From: Epiperipatus broadwayi | Taxonomy: Eukaryota > Onychophora > Udeonychophora > Euonychophora > Peripatidae | Assembly: GCA_028023455.1 (NCBI GenBank) | Contig: JAQFVV010000323.1 | Coordinates: 434,001-498,000 of the forward strand | Length of the DNA stretch: 64,000 bases | Direction of reading: 5' to 3' | Shown: piece by piece, positions 16,355 through 28,513 of the stretch | Layout of the letters: each line of letters opens with the position of its first letter | Numbering within the stretch: position 1 is the first letter of the stretch | Position numbers and translations under genes: made by a program | Notes under the pieces: model-generated | Seen by the model: the letters and a program-made list of their open reading frames with translations, nothing else | Databases searched by the model: none | What the model was told of the DNA's origin: nothing

Positions 16355-17536
16355 GTATATTACTTGACAAACAATGCAAATCTCTCCATACAGTAATACC
16401 ACCTGTGCTAAACAGAGTAATCAATGGATGCCAGAAGGCTTGTGCATAAAATCCCTATCCAATGCCTACTTATCCAATATCCCCAGACCAGTTTCTGGCT
16501 TGTGGCCTTTGTCAGTGAGGAGCTTTGGATTTGAGAGCACTGCATCTAGATCTTAGGATCTAATGCTACCCTCTAGTAACCACCTTTTATCTCTACTTAA
16601 CTACAAAACTATGAAAAAAAATTGAAAATATTTTTAATCTAAGCTCAATAGCTTATATAGTCATATGGGTCTGAACTCAGTTCAGCACCCATGCATTTTG
16701 GTGTCTTTGGCTCTTTATATAAGCTGTTGAGCTTAGATGAAAAATATTTTTTGTGTTTTCAATTTCATTCTCATAGTTTTGTAGTTAAGTAGAGATAAAA
16801 GGTGGTTGCTAGAGGGTTGCATTAGATCCTAAGAACTAGATGCAGTGCTCTCAGATTCAAAGCTCTTCACTGATGAAGGCCACAAACCAGAAACTTGTCT
16901 GGGGATATTGGATGAGTAGGCATTGGATAGGGATTTTCTGCACAAGCCTTCTGGCATCCATTGATTACTCTGTTTAGCATGTGGCACTACTGTCTGGAGA
17001 GTTTTGCTTTGTTTATAAACAATTATGTGCTAGTATAGGAGGTGTGATCATGTGATGCTTAATGGTTTAACACCAATCCTGCCTAATAGAATAGTGGTGG
17101 CTATGGTTGCTAAAGAGCCAAAGACACCAAAATGTATGGGTGCTGAACTGAGGTCACACACATATGACTATATAAGCTATTGAGCTTAGATTGAAAATTT
17201 TTTTTTTGTGTTTTCAATTTTATTCTTATAGTTTTGTAGTTAAGTAGAGATAAAAGTTGTTTGCTAGAGGGTTGCATTAGATCCTAAGATTTAAGTGCAG
17301 TGCTCTCAGATCCAAAGCTTCTCACTAACAAAGGCCACAAGCCAGAAATTAGTCTGGGGATATTGGATGAGTAGGCATTAGATAGGGATTTTATAAACAA
17401 GCCTTCTAGCATCCATTGATTACTCTGTTTAGCACAGGTGGCGCTACTGTATGGAGAGTTTTGCTTTGTTTATAAACAATTATGTGCTAGTATAGGAGAT
17501 GTGATCATGTGATGCTTAATGGTATATTACTTGACA
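16355..17536. mobile_element. Compound fold-back nonautonomous element with target-site duplication
   Basis: A 15-bp direct repeat, GTATATTACTTGACA, lies at 16355-16369 and 17522-17536 and looks like a target-site duplication. Between them are three relatives of one ~430-bp unit. An inverted partial copy (about 16370-16655) and a direct copy (about 16715-17072) form long hairpin arms; a second, fuller direct copy occupies about 17086-17521. No protein is encoded. A related, shorter fold-back lies at 33274-33655, and both left arms begin at the same CTCTCCATACAG block, so this is a real family. A TSD of this length is more typical of LINE-driven insertion than of cut-and-paste transposition. 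Confidence 0.75.
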
Positions 17537-17689
17537 TTATAAATGTCTTCAAAAATGAATGTATAATGCATGTTAAGATTGCCTAAAACAAGAATAGTTA
17601 ATGTGCTATATTAATTTAAGTCATGAGATTGTCCCAAAAAAGTATTATAATACAGATTACCTTCATAAATATATAGAACTTTAGGAATT

Positions 17690-18160
17690 AAAACTGTCTC
17701 CTATTAAATGGGACATTATTGAACTTGCAAAGTTAGAAGAAAAGGTGAAGAAACAACTGATTTAAAATGAGGATGTATTCCACTACAAAGGCACAAATAT
17801 TGGAAACAACAAGTGGAGTAGTATTCATTATAAATAAAAAGTGGAAGGGCAACATTGTGAAAATTGATAATGTATCAGACAGGATGACAAAAGTAGTTAT
17901 TCAACCTAACAGTGGATACCAAATGCAGATAATTCAGATTTATGCCACCAAAAGTTCTCATAATAATGAAGTAGTAGAAGGTTTCATATAAATATATAAA
18001 ATACTTTTGATCAGAGTAAACATTATTTTAAAATTGTTATGGGAGACTTTAATGCAAAAATAGCTAACCAAATGAATAATAAAAATAGGTAAATGTGGTT
18101 ATGGTAGTAGAAGTGAGATCGGTCATAGACTTGTGGAGTTTTCAGAAAAAAAACTGTTAT
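17690..18160 (+). pseudogene. RTE LINE endonuclease fragment
   Basis: Degenerate coding for the apurinic-type endonuclease of the same RTE family. An open stretch (17767-17991) contains KKWKGNIVKIDNVSDRM and GYQMQIIQIYATK, corresponding to the VNKK, SDR and QVYAPT blocks of RTE endonucleases. Downstream, frameshifted coding for the MGDFNAKIA block is still visible near 18040-18065. It is broken by stops and frameshifts, and no RT follows. Confidence 0.7.
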
Positions 18161-18663
18161 ATTATTGTTATAGTTCTTTTTCTCAGAAGTGGACTATTCC
18201 AGATTCCCTTTATCTGATCAGATTGAGCATTGTTTGCCACTGGCAATAGGCTGATGTACAGGTAAACACCTATCCAATGATTAGTACAAGGCAATAAACA
18301 TGGATGATTACTGAACCCTAATGTGCCAGTCAGGTGAGGGATCTGGCTTTAAATAATCAGCCTTTTGGAGAAAAATGTAGAGAACATCTGTCTAATTTAC
18401 AAAGATGGCATGCATTCTCCAAGAGAAGCCCTGCTAACTTAAACAGCAGTAAGCATTGCTATGATAGCATTACACTATTTGCCCATGCAGCTAGAAAAGT
18501 CCACATAAGAACAGGATGCTGCTAATTTTAGTCCCGAATCGAGGCAATCTGTCTGGTACAGACAGAAGTGTTCTTTTTCCTACACACGAGGCAAGCTATC
18601 AGATGTAACTGGAAGTGGTAAGATAGATAAGACTTGCATTGAAGAGTTCACAGTAGGACTGTA
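18161..18663. repeat. GC-richer unclassified repeat-like segment
   Basis: This is noticeably less AT-rich than its surroundings and has no long conserved frame. It follows the RTE endonuclease fragment and ends in a TA tract (18664-18684). It may be an RTE 5' segment or an unrelated SINE. I could not find a second copy in the window. Confidence 0.3.
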
Positions 18664-18684
18664 TTATATATATATATATATATA

Positions 18685-19496
18685 AATTATTTCTTTATTT
18701 TTAAAACAAATCATATTGTATTAACAATTGAAGAAAATTAGTAAGAAATATTTCTTCACTTATTTTTAATATATTAATTAAAATTAAAAATAATTATTTT
18801 CATAATTTTAAGTGTCAAATTAAAAAAAAAATCATATAGAATAAACACAAGTTAATTCAGACAATTCAATATTTGCTATGAGAATTATTATGCTTGTTAA
18901 ACAAAAAAACACAGGTTATCATATACTTTAAATTTTTATCTGTTTTATTGTACAGTTCATAAATTAGAAGGTGCGAAAGTGATTTGTATTCTTCCTATTC
19001 AAATTTATTTGTAATGATAGGTAAAAAATTAGGAGTAATATTTTAACTTTATGAAAATGATTTATTCAAGGAGCTGTGATAATGACCTAATATTAAATGT
19101 CCTTTTATATATATTAATAATGGATTTTATTTGTGGATGCAGTAATGAAACTTCATTATTGGATAAATAATGAAATTTAAAACTAACAGGATTACAAGAA
19201 GAAATCACCAAGGAAAAAGAATGTGTATACATATTTGATATATCTTTATTCTTTTATTATAAAGCATGATTAACAAAAAAAACTTATTGTTTCCAAAATA
19301 ATCTTCAAGGTAAATTATTTATCATTTTAGACAAAAACTATAATGGCACATTTTTATAGACATAAATAATATTAAAGTGGCATTAATGCTTAAAATGTGT
19401 TAAATTCAATGTATAAACAAAATATGAGAAATTCAGTAAGGTTTTTAAATGAGGTTTATTAAATAAATAATAATTTGAACTACAACACCAAAAGAT
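18685..19496. other. AT-rich intron sequence
   Basis: No gene, repeat unit or element is recognised between the TA tract and the Merlin terminal repeat. Confidence 0.5.
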
Positions 19497-21717
19497 ATTT
19501 TGGTTGTCTTATAATAGCCGATCATGGCCACTTGATGGTGTTAATTATGTGTAAAAACACATAAAAATGCCGTTTCTGCAGCCATTATTATGAGTAATAC
19601 AACACTGTTGTATTACTTCGTATTTATAGGTAATACAACACTTTTATTGCATTACCTATTTATGCCACTGTATGGCATTTCACGTTAGTGTGTTTCACGA
19701 TAGTGTAGAGGATTTTGCACAATTGAACATTGGCTGTTGTATGGTGTTATGGTGTTTATATTTCAAGAATACATAATTTTTTAAATATAAAATACATTTT
19801 TTTTATTTCTATGTAAATGATGTTGTGTAAATTATTAATAATTTAAAGACAGTCAAAATCTTTCCCTCCACAACTTTAAATGTTTAAAACAGTGGCAAAG
19901 AATAGGTCCTAACAATCACATTTCACATGAGTCAATATATGAGACAAATGAAATGGCTGAACAAAACATTACTATTTATAAATTATCTGACTTGCCAAAC
20001 ACAGATTATTACACTGTATCATTTTTACAAAATCAAAATGTTTTACCAAATGAGAAGCGCTGTGAGTGTGGGGAAAGAATGAAATTGTATATTTCAAAAA
20101 ATATATGACAATTTCGATGTTCTCCATGTAATGTAAGATGTTCTATTCAAAAGAACACTTGATTAGAAGGCTCCAGGATAACATTTTGCAAAGTGCTTCA
20201 CCTCATATATTACTGGAGTCATGATCAACTAACACAGGATGATGTACATTCATAGATGGGCACTAGCAAAAGTGCTGTTGTGGAATGGACCACTGGACTA
20301 CAAGAGTTATGTTGTAAAAGTATCTCATCCTGAGCTTGCTGACAAATTGGCAGGCTGGGTTTAATAGTTGAGATGGACAAAACAATGGTCACCCACAGAA
20401 AAAATCATCAGGAAAGGATGCTTCCACAACAGTGGATATTTGGTGGGATGTGTAGGGAGAGTGGAGAATGCTTCGTGTCTCCTGTTGCTTTCTGCTCTGT
20501 GTCTACCATTCTGGATGTCATAAAAGACAACATAAAGCCTGGAAAGGCAATCTTCTCTTACTGTTGAAGGGGATACAAACATATGGACATTGAAAACTAC
20601 CAGTTTTAAACATCTCACTGTCAATCACTGCTACAACTTTGTAGATCCTACAACAGGTGCTCATACCCAAAATGTGGGGCGTTTTTGGAGCCTCTTGAAG
20701 TGACAACACAGCACTTTCAGAAAATTGCTTCCAAATTACCTGGCAGAGTTTATGTGGCAATGCCTGAACAAAAACGAAGACCTGTTCTTGTGCATTCTGT
20801 CTGAGATGGCTTTCAACACCCAGCCTACACCAATATAGTGTGTTCTTTTTGTATGATAGCAAAACAAGGAATGTAAATGAAGCAGAAGCCATGATCAACA
20901 TTGTGTTTTTTTAAAAAAAGTTGGTTGTTTGTTTTATTAATGTTACTGCAGTTTTGTTTGTCAAAATCAAAAAAAAAAAAAGGCGATCAACATCGTATTT
21001 AAAAAATACATTATTGTTTTTTCTTGTTGTTCTACAAAATTTGATTTTGGGGGAAAATTTGTTATTGTTTTTATTAATTGCAAAAAAAAAATCATTTTCC
21101 AAAAAATAGTGGAAACCCAGTGGGATTGCTGTTAATTAATGTATATAAATTAAAACAAGCATCAAAATTTGTTTAAACAAAATAATTTTTTCTTTTTATT
21201 AATTGTAGTCTACTTTTGTTTGTCAAAATTAAGTAAAAAAAAGCAGCAATCAAAAGACTACTCAAAATATTTATTGCTTTTTTTTTGTTTGTATTTGAAC
21301 AAAATTTTATATTTTAAAAAAGAATTTGTTATTGTTTTTATTAAAAATATATATTTTTAAAAAAAATATGTAAAACTATTTAATGATGTATTCTAAAAAT
21401 AAAAATTGTTAAATAAGTAAACATGTGCTTGTTTGTTTTATTGGAAAATAAATTGAAAACACTGTCTTCATTCTGTTATAAAAAAATAAAAAAAACACAT
21501 TTTTAAAATTAAATTCTATAATAATTTAACATATTTTTTTTTTTACAAAATAATTATATCTAATTAAAATATGAACTATTTTAGTCAAATTATATTTAAA
21601 ACGTTGTAAGTGATTGCTTTTAATAAGTGTTGTCCTGGTTTCATAATATTTTATTGTTTTTTCACATAATTAACACCATCAAGCGGTGACGACCGGCTGT
21701 CACATGACAACCAAAAT
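19497..21717 (+). mobile_element. Merlin (ISXO2-like) DNA transposon, decayed
   Basis: Inverted terminal repeats of about 55 bp lie at 19497-19551 and 21663-21717. Both carry ATTTTGGTTGTC and an inner CTTGATGGTGTTAATTATGTG, with scattered mismatches between. The 2.2-kb interior encodes a broken Merlin-family transposase (about 19940-20905). If the element begins at GGTTGTC, the flanking octamers GATATTTT and AAAATTTT agree at 6 of 8 positions, compatible with the 8-9 bp duplications of this family. An internal hairpin lies at about 19590-19612. It sits in the intron between Ig1 and Ig2. Confidence 0.75.
19940..20905 (+). pseudogene. Merlin/ISXO2-like transposase pseudogene
   Basis: Successive frames give recognisable family blocks: an N-terminal zinc-finger-like CECGERMKLY region, VEMDKTMVTHRKNHQERM, then PQQWIFGGMCRESGECFV, and finally a TGAHTQNVG block. 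The first catalytic Asp (VEMD) is present. The second acidic position falls in a Cys plus stop (SYC* before RGY), and the third, normally Glu in the NVE motif, reads Gly. Several stops and frameshifts interrupt it. It cannot make an active enzyme. Family assignment rests on the QQWIFGG and RESGECF blocks. Confidence 0.75.
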
Positions 21718-21888
21718 TTTTACTCCAAAATATTTTTTTTTTTTAAAAAAAATGAAGATTAATATAATGATTTTCTTACCTTAGTTATGTCTTTAAATTC
21801 AAAAATACTAGAAGTACTTTTGACTATATATGATTTAGTCATTGTCAACTACATAATGTTTGATAATTAAAATGAGATATACTTTCAT

Positions 21889-22159
21889 AACACCAATAAT
21901 TCAATTCAGTTCAGTTCTCTCACAATTTTGTTATTTTAATCATCTGTTATATTTGATAACAATAAAACTTGTAAATATGGATTTAAATTTGATTATAAAA
22001 ATATAAAAATTATACAAATTGAATGTTGCCATAATAAACTTAAAATAATAGAGGCTATATTAATTACGAGAAATCATCAATTGTTAATGAATCACCAATC
22101 ATCAAACATTAAAATAACAGTATTGTGGGAGAATTGAACTGAATTGAATTATGGGTGTT
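21889..22159. mobile_element. Fold-back MITE
   Basis: Arms of about 53 bp (21889-21942 and 22108-22159) share AACACC, AATAATTCAATTCAGTTCA, TCTC and CACAAT blocks in inverse. They enclose about 165 bp with no coding potential. It lies just right of the Merlin element but has different termini, so it is a separate element. Confidence 0.6.
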
Positions 22160-22317
22160 AGAAAAGGATGTCTTATTTTAATTACTTAATGTTATATACT
22201 TGACAAATACTACAAGATAACTTTAAATTTGTGTGAATTTTATTGTATTTAATAAATTTATAGATTTGAATATTACATATATTTGGGAAAGAATACAAAC
22301 ATCAAACTTAACTTATT

Positions 22318-22356
<39 letters not shown>

Positions 22357-22369
22357 CAAATCGATGTCT
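22160..22369. other. AT-rich sequence with (CA)n(TA)n
   Basis: A compound CA/TA array at about 22317-22356 borders the Penelope remnant on its right. Confidence 0.8.
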
Positions 22370-23085
22370 GTATTTCTTCAAAATAATATACGTAAATTTA
22401 TAAATAAATATTAGAAAATATACAGTACTTAAAAGTTTATAAAAAATATATCTATAAACATAACTTAGAAGCACTTTCAACTATCTTTGTAGTTTTTGTC
22501 AACTAATACTTTTAAAAGTCAACTTTCTCATAATTCCATGATGTCAACTTTACCATAATTTCATCATCTTAATGTTTGCTGCCTGCCTATTGATTAAATC
22601 TTGCTTGTATTTATATATTAACATTGCTTTTTTAATTTTTCTTTTATTATTAATGCTTTCAGTTTCCAATATTTTTACATTACTATAATTAAAATCAAAA
22701 CCAAATATATATGATTTATTATGGTCCTAAAAGATAGAAGCTGATAAATTATCATTATTTTTATAATTTTATTTTGTATTCTGAACCCTTGTTAATAATA
22801 ACAAGTGCTCCTTTGTTCTTTTTTCCAATGTGCACCTCAATTCACCTATATATCCACTGCCACACCTACACATCCATTTGTAAATGATACAATTTTTATT
22901 TGTCAATAAGGTTTTATCTTTTAAATTATTTATTAATTTATTGAATGAAGATGGTGCATAAAATGCAATATCACATATACCTTTATAAATTTTCTTAAAG
23001 AAACTTGCCTGTTGATTCAAAATATATAGCATTGATATCCAAATTTTTTTTATCAGAAGAATTAACATTATTATTAATATTATTT
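22370..23085 (-). mobile_element. Penelope-like element, 3' part with GIY-YIG remnant
   Basis: The minus strand encodes the end of a Penelope-like polyprotein. At 22769-23068 it carries IYKWMCRCGSGYIGE followed by RCTLEKRTKEH, the GIY-YIG endonuclease signature. The 3' flank shares blocks (AATGTTTGCTGCCTGCCTATTGATT, split here, near 22571-22595) with the better copies at 36.9-38.5 kb. The reverse transcriptase is absent and later frames are broken. This is a decayed, 5'-truncated copy. Confidence 0.75.
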
Positions 23086-23504
23086 ATATATATATAGAAT
23101 TAACATTTTTAATAGTATAATAAACATAATTTAGATCTTGTACTTTTTATAAAAAAAGTACGTTCAAATATTTTTTTTTTAAAAAAAAATAATTATACAA
23201 GTTTTGCATCTATGCGAATATATATATATATACTTTGAACAACTCTTTGATTTTAGCTTTTAGTTTTTTATTTACGAACTTAAAAATTTTTTTTATTCTA
23301 ATTTTAAATTAATGTAACAGCATATACCATTACAATATATATATATATAACCACTTATCTTTAGTCAAAATACAGTTTAATATATATATATATATATACA
23401 AAAATAAACAAAAATTAAGAACAACAACAATAATAATAATAATGATGATGATGATGATGATGATAATAATAATAATAATAATAAATAAATAAAAAGTAAT
23501 AATA

Positions 23505-23549
<45 letters not shown>

Positions 23550-23553
23550 TTAG
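23086..23553. repeat. TA and TAA/TGA/TTA compound microsatellites up to the Ig2 acceptor
   Basis: Short TA arrays occur at about 23217-23232, 23336-23349 and 23380-23398. A compound array follows from about 23425: AAT, then ATG, then AAT, then ATT units to 23549, running straight into the TTTTAG splice acceptor of Ig2. Here the pyrimidine-rich strand faces the exon, so the array itself forms the pyrimidine tract. Confidence 0.95.
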
Positions 23554-23790
23554 AGTCTCTTTATTGCCTTGAAGCTGTTAAAATGTACACAGATACAACT
23601 ACCTTGGTTTGCAATGTAAGTGGAAGTCCTACTAGTTATTTATGGTTTACAAGTGATCAATTGTTGATGAAATTTTTTATTTCCAAGTTAATTCGAATAA
23701 ATAAAACTAGAGAAACTTCTATATACTATTGTCAAGGTCAAGATGAAATTGGTGTATCAGATAAATGCAAACACGTAGTATCATTTACAG
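23554..23790 (+). CDS. Immunoglobulin-domain exon 2
   Basis: Bounded by TTTTAG| and |GTAAGC, 237 nt, phase 1-1: again one whole Ig domain. Cys4, Cys19, Trp30, Cys59 (YYCQG) and Cys71 (SDKC) sit at exactly the positions seen in Ig1. The conserved patches YLWFTSD, RINK and GVSDKC are shared with Ig1; about 59% of residues are identical by hand count. Sequons NVS (20) and NKT (49) match the Ig1 positions. Ig1 and Ig2 look like products of an exon duplication, now separated by 12 kb of repeat-filled intron. The frame is intact, which argues for selection and against a pseudo-exon. Confidence 0.9.
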
Positions 23791-24450
23791 GTAAGCACAA
23801 TTATCTTATTTTGTATATTTTTAATAAAAGATGAAAACATTTAGGAATTGTGTAAATGGTAGATTAAATTTATTGAGGGAAAATTTGTTCGACCCTAGAC
23901 AGGGATATCAGCATTTTAAAAAGCAAATGAAAGTATTCCAGATATATAAGCATCTTTTGAGTAAAAAAATCATGGTTTAAATGAAAATTAACAAATGACA
24001 TTTTTATTTTTTTTATTATTTATTCACAAACCTAATACATAAATAAACCTAAATATAAAATAATTTGGTGTGATCATTTTCAATACCATGTTTATAACAT
24101 TTCGTAAATTTATCTTAGCTAGCTTTGAAAACAACTACATATTACAATAAATTAATAATGCTAATTTCATCCAGAGCAAAAATCTTTGCTGGGAATAATG
24201 TTTGGTGCACTAGGTTTCTTAAAATGACCACATTAGCTTCCAAATAAAACAAGGCAAAGAAATTGTATAAATTGATTATTCATTATAAATTAATATTAAA
24301 GTTCAATAAAATTAAGTTAGTTTTACCTAAATTTGAAAGAATCAGTCAAAATGTTTGTTACTTTTGACCACTCTCCACTCATCTACATGCAAATCTTCTG
24401 TCATCATCTCATTATAATATATAATTCTATTTTCTATTACATAAGAAAAT
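23791..24450. other. Intron after Ig2 (part)
   Basis: AT-rich intron with no exon or element recognised. Confidence 0.5.
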
Positions 24451-24703
<253 letters not shown>

Positions 24704-26782
24704 TGTAATGAGATGAAAAGGTGGAATGAACCTGGGTTGATGATACATCATCATCACTCTTAGGTATTTTAAGTAATTTTAAAGTAATGTTTAACCTCCA
24801 AAATATGTAATTAATATTATATATTACAAAGAGTGAGCATGAGATAATGAGAAATCTATGATCGAATGAGTTAAATATCAGTCAAGTATACATTCACCAG
24901 CATTATCAATAAGTACAAGTAAATACTAGTAATTCACAAAGGAAATAAACACTCATCATCATGAAAGAATAATCAAAATATATCAGAATAAAAACAATAT
25001 AAATCAATAGTCAATCTTGTGATTGCATCAAACTGTGTCTACTGTAGACCAGGATAAATATTTAGCTCTTGCTAGCTTATGTCAAATTATTGGAATCATT
25101 AATGTGGATGTACCACTTAGTCCCAATCCATCAGAATAAATAATCATAAAAATAGTAATGCTAGGACATTAAAACATGCTGATCATCAACAATATCCAGC
25201 CACTTAGCATAATTAATACACTGGCCATTATACATTTAATTTCTAACAAGAATAAAGTAAAATGAAATATAGTGCATGAACTTTAAAAAATATAATGTTA
25301 GTGACATTCCAGGATATATTAATAAATCATCATCATCAATCATTTGGATGCTCATTATCACTAAAACATAACCCCATTCATTGTTATACTTGAGTTTAGC
25401 TCAGAGAACATAAGCTCTATAATTGTTATGGTGATCAAGAAGTGATATTACAATACAATTTTTAACAATTGATTTTATGTTCATTAACAATAAATAAAAT
25501 AAATAAATAAATGAAATTAAAGTCTTTAGAATAAGGCACTTAGAAACCTCATAATTTTGTTTAACATATAAAAAATTATCACATTGTGATTTACATATAT
25601 ATGATTTACAATTTTCAAGTTATTACATTGATTACATATATGTTCCATATAGGCACACATATGTGTTTTACTATTACATAAATACATATTTGAATTGACA
25701 TTTAATAATAAAAATGATTAAACTTTACATATAAGTGACTCTTTGGTACTCATTGATAAATATACACATACAGAGTGTAGTACAATCTAGAAATGGAAAT
25801 ATTTGAATAATTATACAATAAACGATTAAAATGTTACATATATATATATATGCATGTATAAACATACAATAATGTTTACCTATTTTAACTTTTTACAATA
25901 ATATATATATATATATAATAGTTAATTTCTTGGTTAAAATACATTAAATTCGCACATACACTTGTGTATTAATAAAATCAAATTCTATCTTTAATGATTA
26001 TAGGTTTTTTTATCTTTTTAAAATAATAAATTCAATTTTTTTGACTACTGATAAATGTTAAATTCTACAGCATGTATATTTTATTATTTAATATTGTTAT
26101 AAATCTATAAATGAAGTTTGGTTTTATATATATTTAACACACATTTGTATCTATATGAAATTTCTGGCTCACACTAATATCTATATCATATATTTTAATT
26201 TGTTACAATAATAAAGATTATTAAAAGTTATTTTCACAATTATTCTTTGTTAAAAACATATAAATTGCATTCATTATTTTATAGTAAGTTCCTCTAATGA
26301 TTTGTTTTTTAAAAGAAATAAATACTATCAAATTTTTTTTTGCTTTTAAAAATATTAAGTCAATTTGTGTTTGACAGGTACATGTTACTAAATTATCAAC
26401 ATCTTTACATTTAAATTATAGAATCATCTATTCTGTACTTTTTTGATTTTTTAAAATACAGGCAAAATTATGTGCATTTGATTCACTTTTAAAATGTGTC
26501 TTTTTAATAAACAAAAATGCAAAATTGTTTTTTAATATCTCTAATTTTTAAAATGTCATTTCAGATCAAAAAATAAAATTACTCACTGTATATACATGTG
26601 ACACATTTCTCTGTGGTTTCTTATAGCTATAAATAAATAGCAGCATACATTTATAACTTTTTTGGAAAGCTGATTGATAAGTATCATCACCAGAGAATTA
26701 TACTTCAGGCAATTGTCAACATTAGGAAAGTAAAATAAGGTATAAAATATATAGTCATATATCACATTACCCACTTCTTTTT
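24704..26782. other. AT-rich intron sequence
   Basis: Short TA tracts near 25842 and 25903. No exon, tandem repeat or mobile element is recognised. Confidence 0.45.
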
Positions 26783-27875
26783 AAGCTTGTAAACAAAGAG
26801 CTTTGCTAATCACTCTACAAGCTTTGTGATAAATGATAAGCAAGATATAGAATTTAAAACCTATCAGAAATCACCCAAACCCCAAAACAATTTTTCTTGC
26901 TTGGGCACTCCTCAGTGAGGCACTAGGATAATTTCAGAGACTAGATGTAAAAATATCAAACCAAAAACAGCATTTGTCTAAGAGTTAACCATTGAATAGA
27001 AAATCTGAAAATTTCAGAGGTTTAAATATCTTCAAAACCAGTTATCTAACTCAAATAGCTATATGTAATTCAGAAATCTTGAGCCAAACCATATATTAGT
27101 AGTCTTAGGAATACAACCTCACTTAAGACATAAAGCAAAGACCATAAATAGTCAATAAAGTAGTCATATTTTTCATGACCCCACTTTTTTTCTTAAACAT
27201 GTAAAGAGCTTTGTTAATTTCTTAACAAGGTTTGTGATAAATGCTAAGCAAGAGAAAGAATTTAAAATATCTATCAGAAACCACTACCAAATCCCAACCC
27301 AATGGTTTTGTGCTGTGGCACTCCTCAGTGCAGTGCTAGGGAAGTTTTAGAAACTAGATCTAAAATTACCAATCTCAAGCCAGCATTCACCTAAGAGTTA
27401 ACCATTGTGTAGTAAATCTAAAATTTTCCGACACTTAAATGTCTTCAAACCCAGTTATCTAACTTAAATAGCTATATGTGTTTGAGAGATGTTCAGCCAA
27501 ACCATATATTAGTAATCTTAGCAGTATAACACTACCTAAGACTTAAAGCAAAGTCTATAAACAGTCAATAAACAAAAAATAGTCATATAATACATGACCC
27601 TACTGTTTTTAAGGTTGCAAAATATAAACAAAAAGTTTTGTTAATTTCTTAACAAGCTTTGAAATAAATGCTAAACAAGAGAAAGAATTGAAAATATCTA
27701 TCAGAAACCACAAAAAGTCACAGACCAATGTTTTTGTGGATTGGAACTCTCTGTGCAGTGCTAGTGAAGTTTCAGACACTAAATCTAAAATTACCAATCT
27801 GAAGCCAGAATTTATCTCAAAGTTAATTCTGGCCAGTTCATACAAAAACTGCAAGCCAATATTAGCCAACTGTCT
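26783..27875. repeat. Tandem array of ~415-bp units (2.6 copies)
   Basis: Three successive copies start near 26783, 27193 and 27610. Each begins with AAGAGCTTTG or a close variant, a GATAAATG(A/C)TAAGCAAGA block, then AATCTGAAAATT-like and GTTATCTAACT blocks; the third is incomplete. The copies are clearly diverged, so this is an old local duplication series. No coding potential is conserved. Confidence 0.75.
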
Positions 27876-28310
27876 CTTTTCAAAAATTACTACCCAGACA
27901 TTGCAACGGACCTATTTGGCCATTGCTTCTCAAAATATTAAAAGCAGACACTTCTGGCCAGCTCTTATAAAAACTGTAAGCCAAACTGTTCAAAACTAAA
28001 AACCAAACTTCTGGCCAGTTAAAAATTAAATCCAGACTAAAATAATATTTTATCCAAAACTTTTATAGACTTGGACTGGGTGATAAAAACACACTTAATT
28101 AAAAAGCTGTTTATATCTAATTATTTTTGTAAACAACTCTGAAATTTTTATTAAATTGTGATATCCATGTTTTTACTTAGATAGAAAAATTTAACAACTT
28201 ATTAAAAAATTTCAAACATAAATAATAAAAATTTGTATAATTATCTATTTGACTTGCATGTTTTTAAATTCAAAATCAGAATTACAAATATTATTAACTA
28301 GACCATTTTA
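27876..28310. other. AT-rich intron sequence
   Basis: The CTGGCCAGTT block recurs at about 27833, 27955 and 28011, hinting at further degenerate duplication, but no unit could be defined. Confidence 0.4.
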
Positions 28311-28385
28311 ATTGTTTTAATTTATAATAAAATTCTGTTTAAACTCACGGTTATTTAATGCTTTATTTACTATTTTTATTCCCAG

Positions 28386-28513
28386 TGAATGTAGAAAAAT
28401 ATCTGCAAAAATTTATGTCTGCGTTTATTTCTACTTTGTCTTTATATATATGCACACAAAAACCATGTTTCTCTGTGCCATGTAACACAACTGGTTACAT
28501 GGCCCCACTCTGA
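28386..28513 (+). CDS. Candidate terminal exon a (paralogue of 31383-31483)
   Basis: TTTTTATTCCCAG| is a good acceptor. The sequence after it continues in the phase left open by Ig2, reading VNVEKYLQKFMSAFIS and on to a stop at 28511-28513. The same start (VNVEKYLQ) occurs at 31383. The tail here is only weakly hydrophobic and contains Cys and Pro, so it may be a decayed copy. The acceptor and phase are seen. The whole region from about 28310 is duplicated, introns included, so it could equally be a dispersed repeat. Confidence 0.25.

Noticed and set aside
16850-16930. Hammerhead-ribozyme-like core in the fold-back family (CTGATGA, a GGC-CACAA-GCC type stem in related copies, GAAAC)
   Set aside because: CTGATGA is not kept in all copies, an A-A mismatch sits at the base of stem II, and I could not pair stems I and III around a cleavage site. 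A covariance search for the hammerhead family would settle it.
20518-20901. 127-codon minus-strand open frame opposite the Merlin transposase
   Set aside because: It is the antisense shadow of the transposase coding strand, whose family blocks are on the + strand.
20911-21360. Several small Phe/Lys/Asn-rich frames on both strands
   Set aside because: They reflect T-rich and A-rich filler within the right part of the Merlin element.
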